Part shown: piece by piece, positions 21,301 through 32,647 of the stretch | Numbering within the stretch: the first letter of the stretch is position 1 | Layout: each line of letters begins with the position of its first letter | From: Adiantum capillus-veneris | Taxonomy: Eukaryota; Streptophyta; Polypodiopsida; Polypodiales; Pteridaceae | NCBI GenBank assembly: GCA_014529385.2 | Contig: CM043960.1 | Coordinates: 26,863,896-26,927,895 of the forward strand | Reading direction: 5' to 3' | DNA length: 64,000 nucleotides | Position numbers and translations under genes: made by a program | The notes under the pieces: model-generated | Seen by the model: the letters and a program-made list of their open reading frames with translations, nothing else | The model's database searches: none | What the model was told of the DNA's origin: nothing

Positions 21301-22664
21301 AGTACAAAGCAAGGCTTGTTGCCAAGGGCTTTAAGCAAGAACAAGGCATTGACTTTGATGAAGTCTTCTCTCTGGTGGTCAAGATGACTACATTGAGATG
21401 CTTTCTTGCATTGGTTGCCATATTAGATTTGGTGTTGCACCAAATGGATGTCAAGACAGCGTTCTTGCATGGTGATTTAGATGTGGAAATTTACATGCAG
21501 CAGCCAGAAGGGTTTGTTGAGAAAGGCAAGGAAGATTGGGTATGCCAGTTGTTAAAGAGTCTTTATGGCTTAAAACAATCACCGAGGGCATGGTACCATA
21601 CATTCCACAAGTTTATGCTTTCTCAAGGCTACAAACGTAGTGAGTTCGATCACTGTCTATATACAAAGAAGGCTAAGGATGGCAGTTGGCTGATCCTTAT
21701 TTTGTATGTGGATGACATGTTGATTGCTGGCAAGCACTTGGAAGAAATTTCAGCTTTGAAGTCAAAGATGGCAAAATCGTTTGACATGAAAGACATGGAT
21801 GAGGCAAGTCATATACTTGGTATGCACATTGAGAGAGACAGATCAAAGAAGTTGATTTGGTTATCTCAAATAGAGTATATTGACAAGGTTTTGCAACGTT
21901 TCAATATGGAGAAGGGAAAGGCATTGAGTGTTCCATTGCCACCATATGTGAAACTTAGCAAACAAGATTTTCCTGTGTCTAAGGAAGAACGGGCTGAAAT
22001 GGATAAGATTCCATATGCGTCTGCAGTGGGTAGTTTAATGTATGCAATGATTGCTACTCGCCCAGACATTGCATTTGCAGTGGGAGTAGTAAGTCGATAC
22101 ATGTCAAACCCAGGCAAGAAACATTGGGAGGCAGTGAAAGGAATATTGAGATACCTGAAAGCTACAAAGAGTATGCGTATATGCTATGGGAGTCAAGAGC
22201 TAAGTGTAAAGGGTTTTACAGACTCAGATTATGCAGGTGACTTAGACAACCGAAGGTCTACGTCAGGGTATGCCTTTACATTGGCTGGTGGAGCAGTATC
22301 ATGGCGTTCTAGATTACAAGATTGTGTTACTCAATCTACTACAGAGGCTGAATATGTTGCAACATCAGAGTCATGCAAAGAATCAATTTGGCTTAATCGA
22401 CTAGTAACAGATTTGGGAATCAAAGAAGAGATGCCTGTGATATATTGTGATAGTCAAAGTGCTATACAATTGGCTCGCAATCCAGTTTATCACTCAAAGA
22501 CAAAGCCTGTGGAAGTGAAGTATCATTTCATCAGAGAAATGCTCGAGGATAAGAAACTTCAGCTTGTCAAAGTTCACACCATAGAAAATCCTACTAATCT
22601 ACTTACAAAAGGACTTCCCTCAGAGAGCTTTGTGCATTTTCGCAAGCAGTTAGGTGTAGGGTAG
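21301..22664 (+). pseudogene. Element C RT and RNase H, long open frame
   Basis: After a TAG at 21300 the frame continues ARLVAKGFKQEQGIDFDE. From 21375 it is open for 429 codons: HQMDVKTAFLHGDLDVEIYM, SLYGLKQSPRAWY, catalytic YVDD at 21705-21716, SRYMSNPGKKHWEAVKGIL, then RNase H (FTDSDYAGDLDNRRSTSGYA, YCDSQSAIQLARNPVYHSKT) and the terminal LLTKGLPSESF. All active-site residues are present. It lacks an independent start, so it could only have been made as part of a polyprotein. Confidence 0.92.
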
Positions 22665-22753
22665 TACATCACTTCTCTACATCTCTTGTATATTAGCTTG
22701 TATAGTAGCTTCTCTCACACTTAAAGTACCACATTGGACTTTAAGTGGGAGGT

Positions 22754-22947
22754 TGTTGGGGTATAAAGCCCAATGTGGTCGCCCAAGTAAGTGGGTGGGC
22801 CGCCAGGTATGTACACATATTCTTTTTTAAAAACCTAATAAGAACTCACTATGCTCTACACATTATAGTAGAGCAAGTTCACCATATCGTCGTGCTCTTC
22901 TTCTCGCACTCTCTCTCTCGCGTCACACTTCCGCTCGTACTCCTTCA
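22754..22947 (+). repeat. Element C 3' LTR
   Basis: 194 bp, preceded by the purine tract AAGTGGGAGGT and followed by the target copy GGGTG. Confidence 0.95.
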
Positions 22948-22952
22948 GGGTG

Positions 22953-23077
22953 AACCACGTATATTGTGTGTGCTCTCTTTCTCTCTCTACTCTATAATCT
23001 CTCGTGTGTGAAAATTTTTCTCTCTCCATTAAGTAAGCTACTCAAATATCTATTTAGCTACATCCTATTTCCTAACA
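22953..23077 (+). repeat. Element A 3' LTR, second part
   Basis: AACCACGTATATTGTGTGTG through CCTATTTCCTAACA, matching the last 125 bp of the 5' LTR of element A. Confidence 0.92.
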
Positions 23078-23799
23078 AAAAGAACTCGCCAAAAGATTAC
23101 GTCCTTCTATACAAAGCTCTCGCAACAACAACACTCCATTGAGATCCAAAATAATAAATCTCTAAAAACATTTTGTGGAACATATAAGTATTTAGAAACT
23201 AGAATGACTCTTTCATTTCACCGTATTGGATATTACTGGAACAACCATGTCTAATTGTAGCAAAGGCCCATATTGGATTTCACTAGTGTTAAGGTTGTCT
23301 TCACTAGTGTCGATGGTGTCTTCTATTTGTCAAGGTTTTCCTTCTCAAGAACTTGTGCCTTCATAGTCCTAGACTCCTATTTTTCAATGGCAGAGGTGTT
23401 CAATTTTTCTTGACCTTTATGGTCCTCCGTTGTTGAGGGATATGTGTCCAAAACATGAGCCAGGAAGGCGTGAGGCCTCTGGCTGTGAGAGGTGTGTGAG
23501 AGAGAAATTAGCAGGCAGAGATAACTCTGACAATCACCGTAATCATCAATAAACTGAGTTTCCTCCATGTTTCTCCTTGCTTCAGTTGTCTCAAGAATTG
23601 TGCACCCTAATGTCTTTGTATCTTCCAAAAGTAAGCAAGAGTTGCCGCTCCTCATACCATAAAAGAACCTTGCCTCCCTTGATGCCTTCTTTACTTTTGA
23701 TCCCTATGTGCTCCTCGGTCTTCTTCCCTTTCCAATTCTCCATTCACTAAGTCAACGGAGAGAGAGAAGGCAAGCTGAGTGTAGCTTTATTACTCCACA

Positions 23800-23875
<76 letters not shown>

Positions 23876-24690
23876 AGCCACGAGCTTCACACTCCCTCAT
23901 TCCCTTCAACTTCCTCTTCTCCTTGCTCCCAATATCAGGCTTCCTTCACTTCAATTGCTCGCTTATGCCTATACCTCCTCTTCTTAAAGGTCAAGAGAGA
24001 ATTTTCTTGCCTTTGTTGAGAGAGGGAACTTCTTGAGAGAAGGAGCAAGAATTCCTTCAGGTCTTTCCCCTTTTTCTTTCCTGCTCAACCCTTTGTTCCT
24101 CGCTCATGCCATCCTTCATTTTCTCCTCAAAACCTTTGTTATGACCCCTCTCCTATGCCACAAATAACTTTCCCTTTTTATATGTTTCCCCTCGTTTTGT
24201 TTGTCACGACAGCGTGCCAACCCCCCTAATGATGTGGAACCTTGGCTTGGGAGGAGCTTCGAATGCCATGGAAGTAAAGCCAAATAGGGGGCGCCATGGC
24301 ATTGTGAGAAACTCTTACTTCTTGGCCGCCATCGTCCCTGGCTTGTAGCGGTTTCTATGTCCTCTTCTTCCCCCTATGCAGATCTCGTTGCTTGCCTCAC
24401 GCCATGCCCTTGTTTTCTTTCCCCTTGTGTCCACATTAAAAACCCTTCTTTATTTGCTATGAGTGTCCTTTGAATCCGGGTGGCCTAATTTCCATAGTGG
24501 GCGGCCATACCCCTTTCCCTTGCTCTCACATCCACCAAGCCATTGCTTAGAACAACACCCTGGCTAAGCATTCCCAAGCACAACACTGTGTCAACTAAAA
24601 CACTCCTAGCACAACATGTTTCTCTTATGGGCATGCCCTTATGGGTGGCCATTAGTACTTAGGTACATGGAAAGCATTGCCTATCACACC
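23078..24690. other. Non-coding sequence with a CT microsatellite
   Basis: No recognisable gene. A 92-codon minus frame (23655-23377) has no family I can name. The middle is CT-rich, and 24050-24640 is C-rich with no long frame. Confidence 0.5.
23804..23873. repeat. (CT)n microsatellite, about 35 units
   Basis: An essentially perfect CT run of about 70 bases. Confidence 0.97.
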
Positions 24691-24691
24691 A

Positions 24692-24965
24692 TTATAGCTG
24701 ACTCTCCACTACCATATTGGCGTATACCACAATCAATGTGCTCAAGTTGATGATGTTCCCAAGAGAACGCTCGTCAAAAACCTTAAATAATTTTGTAAGA
24801 GAAGCACATTTAGCATAAGTATCGGCAAAAGCATTGTCGATCCTCACATTATGCATATTGCAAATCTTAGTCAAAGCATTGCTAATTACATTATCTGTTC
24901 TACATATCAATCAAGGAATTCCAAAGCACTATATTCAATATACATATCATTTAGCTTTCTTGTTA
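24692..24965 (-). pseudogene. Pentatricopeptide-repeat (PPR) gene remnant
   Basis: The minus frame 24910-24692 reads NAFADTYAKCASLTKLFKVF followed by DER and ten residues later STLIVVYANMV. This is the periodicity of a plant PLS-type PPR repeat (Asn-Ala, then YAKC.SL, then VFDE, then a Tyr-Ala near the end). Plant PPR proteins bind organellar RNA. Only about two repeats are left, with no start, no organelle-targeting region and stops on both sides, so this is a fragment. The call rests on one repeat pattern. Confidence 0.55.
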
Positions 24966-25391
24966 CTGAGGCCCTAGTCTCTGCTCAATAAACATGTAGT
25001 CCTTAAATAAACCTAATTTTCATCCTTTAGTTCTTTTTCCTTTCATGGAAGCAAGTGGCATGATATCATCCACCCCCTCTGAGCCTGCAATGCCTTTGGT
25101 ATGTGCCAATCGGTCTTCAATCTTCACATAAAACTTGTAAACGTATAAGCACTATGCCACTATGAGCATGCTTTTAAAAAAATTCTAACTTGTGGACTTA
25201 TTTGAATATACCCTCCTCCAAGATCATAGGGAAAACACAATAATTTTTTATCAGTAGAGCATAAGCACAAATCAACCCATAAACCATCATAAAAACCACT
25301 TGGATCCTATGGCATATAAGTCAACCACCCTAGACCACACATATGTCCATCTCCACCCGGATCAAGTGTAAGGTTTCCAGTTCCTGAAACC
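24966..25391. other. No feature seen
   Basis: AT-rich sequence without a coding frame or repeat that I can support. Confidence 0.4.
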
Positions 25392-25527
25392 TTAAGAATT
25401 GTATAAAGCTTAATCAAATTGATATGTTTATTGAAAAAGAAATGTAGAATTGTCCGACCTTAAGAATTGTATAAAGCTTAATCAAATTGATATGTTTATT
25501 GAAAAAGAAATGTAGAATTGTCCGACC
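25392..25527. repeat. Exact 68-bp tandem duplication
   Basis: Copy 1 at 25392-25459 and copy 2 at 25460-25527, from TTAAGAATTGTATAAAGC to TAGAATTGTCCGACC, with no difference seen. Perfect identity in otherwise decayed DNA suggests a recent event. Confidence 0.95.
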
Positions 25528-25884
25528 GTGGAAAATATTGGTATTTTTGGAACTGTAATCATGACTTTACTCTGATTAAAAATTTTCATAACTAAATTCT
25601 GATAAAAACTAACATAGTTATGGCCACTAGAAGTTTATACTGTTGATTAGATTTTTTAAATAAATTGTAAAGTTTTGGTAATCATTGCTCTAAAAGACTT
25701 TTATCATAAAATCCCTAGATATTTACAGATATTTTTAAAATTAATCTTGGTGCATCTTGGGGCTATGTGGAGCAATGATGAGCCTACCCAGGCCAAATAA
25801 AGTAGCAGGTGGCACTAGGGGAAGGATGGGGGTTGCCTTGAAGTGCAAGGAACTACCAGAAATAGCCTATGAGCCCTAAAAAGC

Positions 25885-25892
25885 TATAAATA
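25885..25892 (+). promoter_or_regulatory. Candidate TATA box, possibly of a large LTR
   Basis: TATAAATA followed by a C run and TCTTCACAATTG. The surroundings resemble the U3-R part of a plant gypsy LTR, with the satellite and a short ATG frame downstream. No second LTR copy was found to prove it. Confidence 0.35.
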
Positions 25893-26329
25893 GCCCCCCC
25901 ATCTTCACAATTGAACACAAACTCGGGTCCTGGTAGATTTCTCTTGCGTATAAGAGAACACCTCTCAAAAATTACTTAGAGAGCAAAAACTATTTGTAAT
26001 TAATAGAGGTAATTAGTGTAATTTTGGTTAATTAGGAAAATAGCTTAAGTTTTGATTAATTTCTCCTAATTAAACTATTAATTAAGGATAATAAGCATTC
26101 CCTATTATTATTTACTCTCTAAATTATCATTAGACTACTGATCACTAATTTCTTAAGGTTGATCAGTAATCTAATTAATTAAGTACTGCATATTAAGCTG
26201 AAAATGATTAATTTTAGGTTGATTTATGAAGAAAAATAGTTTTTAAGCCTAAATAATTATAGTATAATTTTTAGAGTTTGGTTATACTAAGTAGAAACTA
26301 GAGAAATTAGATCTTTATTTTCTTTTAGT

Positions 26330-27800
26330 AATCCACCTAATTAATTAGGTAGAAATTAGCTATTTTTAATCATAAAATGAAGGGGAAATTAGGTAGCATG
26401 CTTAGATAATTACACCCTAATTATCAGAGCTAGGAAACCTTGTCCAAAAGCCAAGGTAATTAGGCCATGCATAGAAAATTAGTCTAGCTAATTAATTAAG
26501 CTAAACTTTTCTATTTTTGAGCATAAATTAAAAGGGGAAATTATCTAAATCACTTAGATAATTATATAGTAATTATTAGAGCTAGAAATAAATGTTAGGA
26601 AGTTGGGGTTATTAGGCCATGCACAAAAAATTAGTTTATCTAATTAATTAGGCCAAAATTGTCTATTTTTGAGCATAAGTCAAAGGGAGAAATTAGTTAA
26701 ATCACTTAGATAAATATACAATAATTATCAAAGTTAGAAATCACTATTAGGAATCTGGGATAATTAGGCCATGCACAAAAACTTATTCTAGCTAATTATC
26801 TTAGCTAATATTGTCTAATTTTGACTATAAATTAGAAAGGAAATTTAGTAGATTAATTTATATAATCACACAGTAATTACTAGAGATGGAAAATAGCATT
26901 AGAAAGCCAAGAAAATTATCTTAATCATAAATAATTATTTTAGCTAATTATCTTAGCTAATATTATGTGATTTTGACTATAAATTGGAAAGGGAAACTAG
27001 CAAATGAATTTATATAATTACATAGTAATTAGAAAAGATGAAAAATAGGATTAGGAATCTGGGATAATTATTTTAAGTATAGATAATTAATTTAGCTAAT
27101 TATCTTTGCTAATATTGTCTAATTTTGACAATATTAGATAATTACATGCTATTTATTAGAGATAGATTACATGATAAAAAAGCCGTGATAATTATCTTAA
27201 GGTTAGAAAACTAGTATGTATATTTATTTGAGTCAATTTATACTAATTCTAACTAGAAATTAAAGGATAGAAAATTAGTAAATCAGGTTAGATGATTACA
27301 TGCTATTTATTAGAGTTATATTACAAAAATTAGTAAATCAGGTTAGATGATTACATTCTATTTATTAGAGTTATATTACATGATAAAGAAGCCATGATAA
27401 TAATCCTAAGGTTAGAAAACTAGTATAGATGTTTATCTAAGTCAAATTATACTAATTCTAGTTGAAAACTAAAGGGAAAAATTATAAAATCATGTTAGAT
27501 GATTACATGCTATTTATTAGAGCTAGTTTACATGATAAAGAAACCGTGATAATTATCCTAAGGTTAAAAAATTAATATAGCTATTTATCTAAGTCAAATT
27601 AGACTAATTCTAGCTGAAAATTAAAAATGAAAATGAGTAAATCATGTTAGATAATTACATGCTATTTATTAGAGGTATTTTACATGATAAAGAAGTTGTG
27701 ATAATTATCCTAAGGTTAGAAAATTAATATAGCTATTTATCTAAGTCAAATTAGACTAATTCTAGCTGAAAATTACAGATGGAAATTAGATAATTAAGTT
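26330..27800. repeat. AT-rich tandem array, about 150-bp units
   Basis: Diverged units recur at about 150 bp, each containing a variant of AGATAATTACATGCTATTTA, then TTAGAGCTAG, then a CTAAGGTTAGAAAA or TAATTAGGCCATGCA block, then AGCTAATTA. The last four copies (27130-27790) are clearest; one carries an extra partial unit (27286-27340). The first half is older and more diverged. No coding potential. Confidence 0.85.
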
Positions 27801-28319
27801 GCAAAATTAAAAGGTAATTACCATAGGACAAAAATATCATTATCTACTTGTGACAATTATACCATAATTAGTTAGTCACTTAGGAAATTATAATTGACCA
27901 AAACTCCTATTTTTAGCAAAAGATTAATTAAAATAAATTCGGTCAAAAGTTTCTAGAAAAATTACAGTAAGTGCAAACCAATGATATAAAGTTGAGGAAA
28001 TGAAATCTTTAAGAGAAAATAAATAGAATAAATATTAAGCTCAAAGTAAGCAGATTCCAAGCTTAAAATTCGATGGGGAAATTAGGAAAAAGATATAGAA
28101 AATTATAAGAAAACTAGGAGAGCTTAGAAAACCTTAGGGACGCTTTGGAAAAAGCTATCATATCTATATAGGCAAATAAGAAATTACTAAGTCAAGAATT
28201 TACCAATTAAGACTACAAATTTAACCTTGGATGGGTTATGATTGAATACAAAAGTTAAGTCTACCTTTCGGATAATTTACCTAATGATTAAACGTCCTTT
28301 TTTATAAGGATAAGAAGTT
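27801..28319. other. AT-rich stretch without a gene
   Basis: Continues the base composition of the array without clear units. Confidence 0.4.
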
Positions 28320-28460
28320 ATGGCACCCAAAAGAACTCGAGTAAATCGTACATCAGATGATGAGGACGTAGCTCCAAAACAAACGAGAGCGTCGCACGAC
28401 GACGAAGCCGGGCCTAGTAGTAGGCCTATGGAGGAGAGTCTTCAAGCGCCAGTGCAATAG
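28320..28460 (+). CDS. Short open frame, 46 codons, basic then acidic
   Basis: ATG at 28320 to TAG at 28458-28460. The product starts MAPKRTRVNRTSDDEDV and ends SRPMEESLQAPVQ: a basic patch, an Asp/Glu stretch and a Pro-rich end. It is GC-richer than its AT-rich surroundings. It looks like the N terminus of a gypsy gag after a long leader, closed by a premature stop (CAATAG). I cannot identify it by homology. Confidence 0.35.
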   Translation: MAPKRTRVNRTSDDEDVAPKQTRASHDDEAGPSSRPMEESLQAPVQ

Positions 28461-29620
28461 CAGATGGTAAATCAGTCCCAGGTGGGTTTTCCATCATTCA
28501 ATTAAGTCTTTAAATAGTTTAAGTTCTTTTATAAGTTAGCATTGCATACGTAGGAGTGAGTAAGGAATCAGAAAAGGAATAATTGGCCGAAAACAAAAGG
28601 TAACTTCCAAGAAACCAATGTGCATTGTTTGTAATTAGGAAAGAATTGTTTGGGTTAAAGCTGGTTGAATTAGGAAATATATGATTGATCATCCTTAAGA
28701 CAGCTTGCCTCAAGACATCTCAGACTCCTTGGTATATTTTGATGAATAATGATGGCTTTCCAGCCATGGATAATTCAGTTACCCCCATGAACGATGAGTT
28801 TCTACTCCGTGTCATGTCTTGATGTTTCTACATAAGTTACTTTTTCACCGACAGCCCCTGACTAACAATATCAGGCTGAATTTTTATTGCTATATGAGCA
28901 TCTTGCATAGAGCCACATGCCTTCAAGATGTGCACAGACTAGAGCTTTCTCCTATGGAAAATCTTGCAATGGGTGCATTCCACAAGTCCACATCTAAAGA
29001 GGAAGCTGAAAATAGCATAGAGCTTTTTGGCCCTGCTCCTATTGTGTGTATCTTTCTACCAGTGCACTTCGATGCTTTGCATCCACTGAAAACAGCCTAG
29101 GCACCCAATTATCAACCTACAATCATCAATTAGCAATTGAAACTTGTCAAATCATACGTCAACAAATCTTTAAAATTTCGGCATTACGACGGCGTGAAAA
29201 TGAAAAATCACAAAATTTTCAATCGATAACATCAACATTGCATTGCATCAACATAGCATAGCATTACATTGCATCATGGTGGGATTTCTACACATCCTTA
29301 GATTCGCGGGAGGTTGAGAATACCACCTTAATTACCTTTACGTTCAAGATCAATTGAATGGTCGAATGCTCCAATCCTTCATAGCAAATTAGTAAGTTAG
29401 CAAAAATTAGTCAAATTAGCAAGGGGTTAGTGAGAAATAAGAGTGTGTAAACACACAATAGATGGCAAGATATGGTCACACATTAGGGAATTATGGACAC
29501 AATGCTTCATGGACACACATTCAAAATCCACAAAAACATAAACACACAAATTAAATTAATAGTAAAATTAGTGAGGGAACGCATTCGTTTATGCCACAAT
29601 TACACTAGCGTAGGCCATCG
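28461..29620. other. Mostly non-coding; probable leader of the minus-strand LTR element
   Basis: An unrecognised 93-codon plus frame lies at 28819-29100. From about 29200 leftward the sequence is the internal side of the primer site at 29621-29638, so it should be leader of that element, but no gag is visible on the minus strand. Confidence 0.45.
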
Positions 29621-29638
29621 TCCCCGGCAACGGTGCCA
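29621..29638 (-). other. Primer-binding site matching tRNA-Asp
   Basis: On the minus strand TGGCACCGTTGCCGGGGA, complementary to the 3' end of plant tRNA-Asp (TCCCCGGCAACGGCGCCA) with one mismatch. This primer is common in plant Ty3-gypsy elements. It ends two bases before the LTR. Confidence 0.85.
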
Positions 29639-29640
29639 AA

Positions 29641-30052
29641 TGTTGGGGGTCCCATCGTTGCAATAGTGTTACGGCATGAGTCACACATGCGGTCCTGCGG
29701 TGGTCTGGACATTGCGGATCAGGAGTATGCGGTATGGGGCGACAGTTCTTCATAGGATATCATGGGACAGGAGTGTGTGCACCGTTCCCGATCTGCGCTG
29801 GATCAGCGGTTGTATATGGAGGGGCATACCTGTCTTTTGATGTACCCAACCAACCCCTATGTAATTCATGACATCTACTGTTGTAACTCTATGTGTCCGG
29901 ATTACATATGAATGAAGCAGGAGGTGTTATGTGCCTGTGTACTGTGTATTTTCTTCTCTCCTATCTCTATGTGTCTGATGTTCACATAATGTAGCTTGCG
30001 GGTAATCATTCCCGTAATGCCTATTGCTCCTGTGCGGGAAATAGCCATTACA
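29641..30052 (-). repeat. Orphan LTR next to a tRNA-Asp primer site
   Basis: 412 bp running TGTTGGGGG to GCCATTACA on the plus strand, so it starts TG and ends CA in either orientation. The primer site on its left shows it is the 5' LTR of a minus-strand element whose body should extend left. I found no second copy in the window; the far end is decayed or lost. Confidence 0.7.
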
Positions 30053-31999
30053 AATAGCTCCAGTGACCAACAAAATTATCAATCCAGAGGAATGAGCTAC
30101 CCGGCTAAAGCATGAAAACACTCACATGGTTAGTGAGCTAATCGTGGCAACACGAATGGTTAACTCTACCAGGTGAGCTTCGCGGCCTATGGAGGAGCGA
30201 AGCCGCAATGAAGGGCAATCTCCATATCCACTCCTCTTCACCTCTAATCAACCCAATCACACACACTATAATTGCAAGATGCACACAACACTAATCCTAT
30301 CATGCAACACACTAATGGCAAGCACACACATATAGATCTATCGAGCACCACACTCCAATCAAACCTACATGCACACACAAGCCAAAAAGGGCAATCACAC
30401 AAGATTAGAGAGGGATTAGTTAAGATCTAGTTAATATAAGCATCATAGGCAATCATAAGAAGTAAGAGAGAGGCATAGTGAGAGAGAATGAAGCATTGAT
30501 TAGTGTTAATCAAGTCTCATGAGCAAGGAGAAGCTCAAGGACTCCATAAACACACACCTCAAGAGCTCTCATCAAAGAGTGCTCTCAACAAATGACTTGA
30601 GAACGCTAATTTCTTTTACACACTGCCTTATATACGTAGGGTAAAAATATGTAATGTCCGGGTGCCCAAGGCCTTTAGGGCTCCACCACTTACTGTATCT
30701 GCAACCTAAGCACAGTAACTGACCTATTCTTTACATCTTGGAACTCCCATTGAGCCCGTAACACATTAGAAATATTACAATGGCTTGAAATAAATCAAGA
30801 ATTTACAATATGTGATCATTTTGGGAAAACATGGAAAATGTGTAACTCCAATCTTTACTGCTTCTTTGCATTCATCCTCGATGTGCATTCGTATGTCTTC
30901 AATCTTTAGCAGCTTTTGTTAACTAACGTTGACTCAGTTAACAGCCCGTTGGGAAAATTAAAAAACCCGATGGGTGTAATTATATAAAATAAGCATCGTG
31001 CTTACCATGGTTCTTTGACTAGGCAAATCCATAGGGAGTGTATCTGAGAGCCGAGTACAGCCACCTCCTTGTGAATTGACCTAAGGTTATAGAGTCACGG
31101 GTCCTTTTTTAGGCCAAACATGATTCTTGATTCGGTAACCACTTCTAAAAATCCTTTACCAAACATAAAGGTACAAAACCAAAACAATTGAAAATTTGGA
31201 GAGTCATGCTCATTGCAAAATGAAGCCATTGGTCCATATGAGGGCTGCAATTGGTTTTAGAAGATGAGCATATGCAAATAATGAGTCGATATTCAAGGGT
31301 CGGATGTCCTGTACTAGTGTACTGAGTATATAAAGATCCTTGAAGTCTTGCATTTTTCACCATCATAGATTTGAGTTGATATACATTGTCACTGCACAAT
31401 ATAAGAGCTATAATCCTTAATTGGGTGAAAACAGATTTTATGTATTGAATTGGTTGCATAAGGAGGCTACAATCCTTGACTTGGTACATGTAGTCCTCAA
31501 TTGTGTGATTGCATTGAAGATTTCTTTGCGTTATTTCATGCATTGGTTTATATAGAGAGTACATTATGTATTATAAAAGATTGTTAGTCCATGACATGAC
31601 CAATCATAGATATTATTGCTTTCTTGTGTGTTCTGCAAATAATTGACATCGTTTCGGTGTAGAAGTTGATTATTCTTTGTAGCATTTGGAATTAGATGTG
31701 TCTTATTGTTTGCAAATCGAAGAGGATGTATAAATAATCATCATAATAATAATTGTAGTGGGAAACTCATAGCATTGTTATATTTATTATGTGTCATGCA
31801 GAGATTGCATTACCATGTGTATGTTGCTCACAACATAGGTGATTGATATGTGGATTGACTAGAGTGCATTGTAAATCTCATATCGTGCAGATTTGATTAC
31901 TTTCTTAGTGATTGGTTTTTTAATATATATTGAAAAGAAGAAAAATGTTTTAAAAACTGAACATCTAGCTCTTTTGTCTTCAGTTTTAAATTAAAAGCA
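30053..31999. other. No gene recognised
   Basis: A 139-codon minus frame (31564-31145) has no family I recognise and no supporting signals. The rest is AT-rich with stops in all frames. The last 60 bases are the leader of the hAT-like gene, with a possible splice acceptor TTTTGTCTTCAG just before it. Confidence 0.4.
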
Positions 32000-32090
32000 A
32001 TGGAGCAAAATGTCAGCACAAGTGGTACAAAGAATCCAAAGAAGCTCCTGGCAAAGAGTGGGTCGATATATGGAGTGGCAATGTAAATTT
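32000..32090 (+). pseudogene. hAT-type transposase, N-terminal piece
   Basis: ATG at 32000 opens MEQNVSTSGTKNPKKLL and SGSIYGVAM, like the start of a plant BED-finger/hAT transposase. It is cut at 32090 by the large transposon; the gene continues at 48048 with KFCFTTKSSSAPRIRDHFW in a shifted frame, as expected for a BED-type region. A stop (TAA) and a frame change at the junction show that it was dead or has since decayed. Confidence 0.6.
32087..32090. repeat. Left target duplication ATTT of the large transposon
   Basis: ATTT directly before the terminal repeat, matched by ATTT at 48044-48047 directly after the other end. Being short and AT-rich, it is only moderately persuasive alone. Confidence 0.6.
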
Positions 32091-32112
32091 GGGTAGAAGC
32101 ATGTTAACGCGC
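32091..32112 (+). repeat. Left terminal inverted repeat
   Basis: GGGTAGAAGCATGTTAACGC then GC; pairs with 48022-48043 (one mismatch in 22). The word AATGCTAGTT follows within 20-30 bases on both sides. CCTAGTTAGCATAAG at about 32155 is a single copy of the core that forms the internal arrays. Confidence 0.88.
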
Positions 32113-32604
32113 GTGCTACGCTTTTAATGCTAGTTCACATGTGTGAACAAGCATACCTAGTTAGCATAAGTTTAGGCATGTAAGTCACTACGTTAGTAAT
32201 TATATTTAAAACCTCCTAAAGTAAAAAGTACAATAGAATACTCAAAAGTGGTGGCCTATTGAATTTTGTCTTTGAAGCTGTTTGTTGGCACCCATGTGGT
32301 GTTACAGAGGAGAGAGTGGGGAAGTGATGAAGCGAAAGGACAGAGCAATGTGAAGCCTGCAAGAAGATGGTGCATGGAAGGCATTTGCGTTCTCCTTAGC
32401 AGCCAGCAGTACCTACTAAGTAGGAAGGGAGTTCAGAGTTCAAAGAAAAGAGCTCCAAAGAGCCGACTGCCCATCCTATACACAAAAAATGCAGAACCCC
32501 TTTTGCTACTCCATCTTCCTGCAAAAGGGAAAATCTATCTCCATCCCAAGGTTCCCCAATGTCCCATTTCAAGTAGGCAGTCAAGGTGGAGAATCATGAC
32601 TCGG

Positions 32605-32608
<4 letters not shown>

Positions 32609-32647
<39 letters not shown>

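Larger units (their letters stand above)
17507..22947 (+). mobile_element. Copia element C nested in element A 3' LTR
   Basis: 5441 bp with LTRs of 192 and 194 bp, a Met-type primer site, and GGGTG duplicated at 17502-17506 and 22948-22952. Removing it restores a continuous element A LTR (TAGCCCACGTTGGGTG joined to AACCACGTATATTG), matching the 5' LTR. Internal order is leader, gag, protease, integrase, RT, RNase H. Several stops and frameshifts make it non-coding, although the RT-RNase H half is one clean 429-codon frame. Confidence 0.96.
7056..23077 (+). mobile_element. Copia element A, old Tnt1-like element carrying two nested elements
   Basis: Starts TGTTAAGTATGG at 7056; the matching 3' LTR starts at 16928 and ends TAACA at 23077. 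Removing B and C with one target copy each leaves about 5.4 kb, a normal copia length. Gene order is gag, protease, integrase, RT, RNase H. Flanks are A-rich (AAAAA on the left, AAAAG on the right), a possible imperfect duplication. Both insertions interrupt recognisable A sequence and continue exactly on the other side. All A genes are broken by stops and frameshifts. Confidence 0.93.

Noticed and set aside
29621-29638. A possible tRNA-Asp gene
   Set aside because: Only the last 18 bases match; there is no cloverleaf upstream. It is a primer-binding site.
31145-31564. 139-codon minus frame as a gene
   Set aside because: No recognised motif, no splice or promoter support, and composition like the surrounding non-coding DNA.
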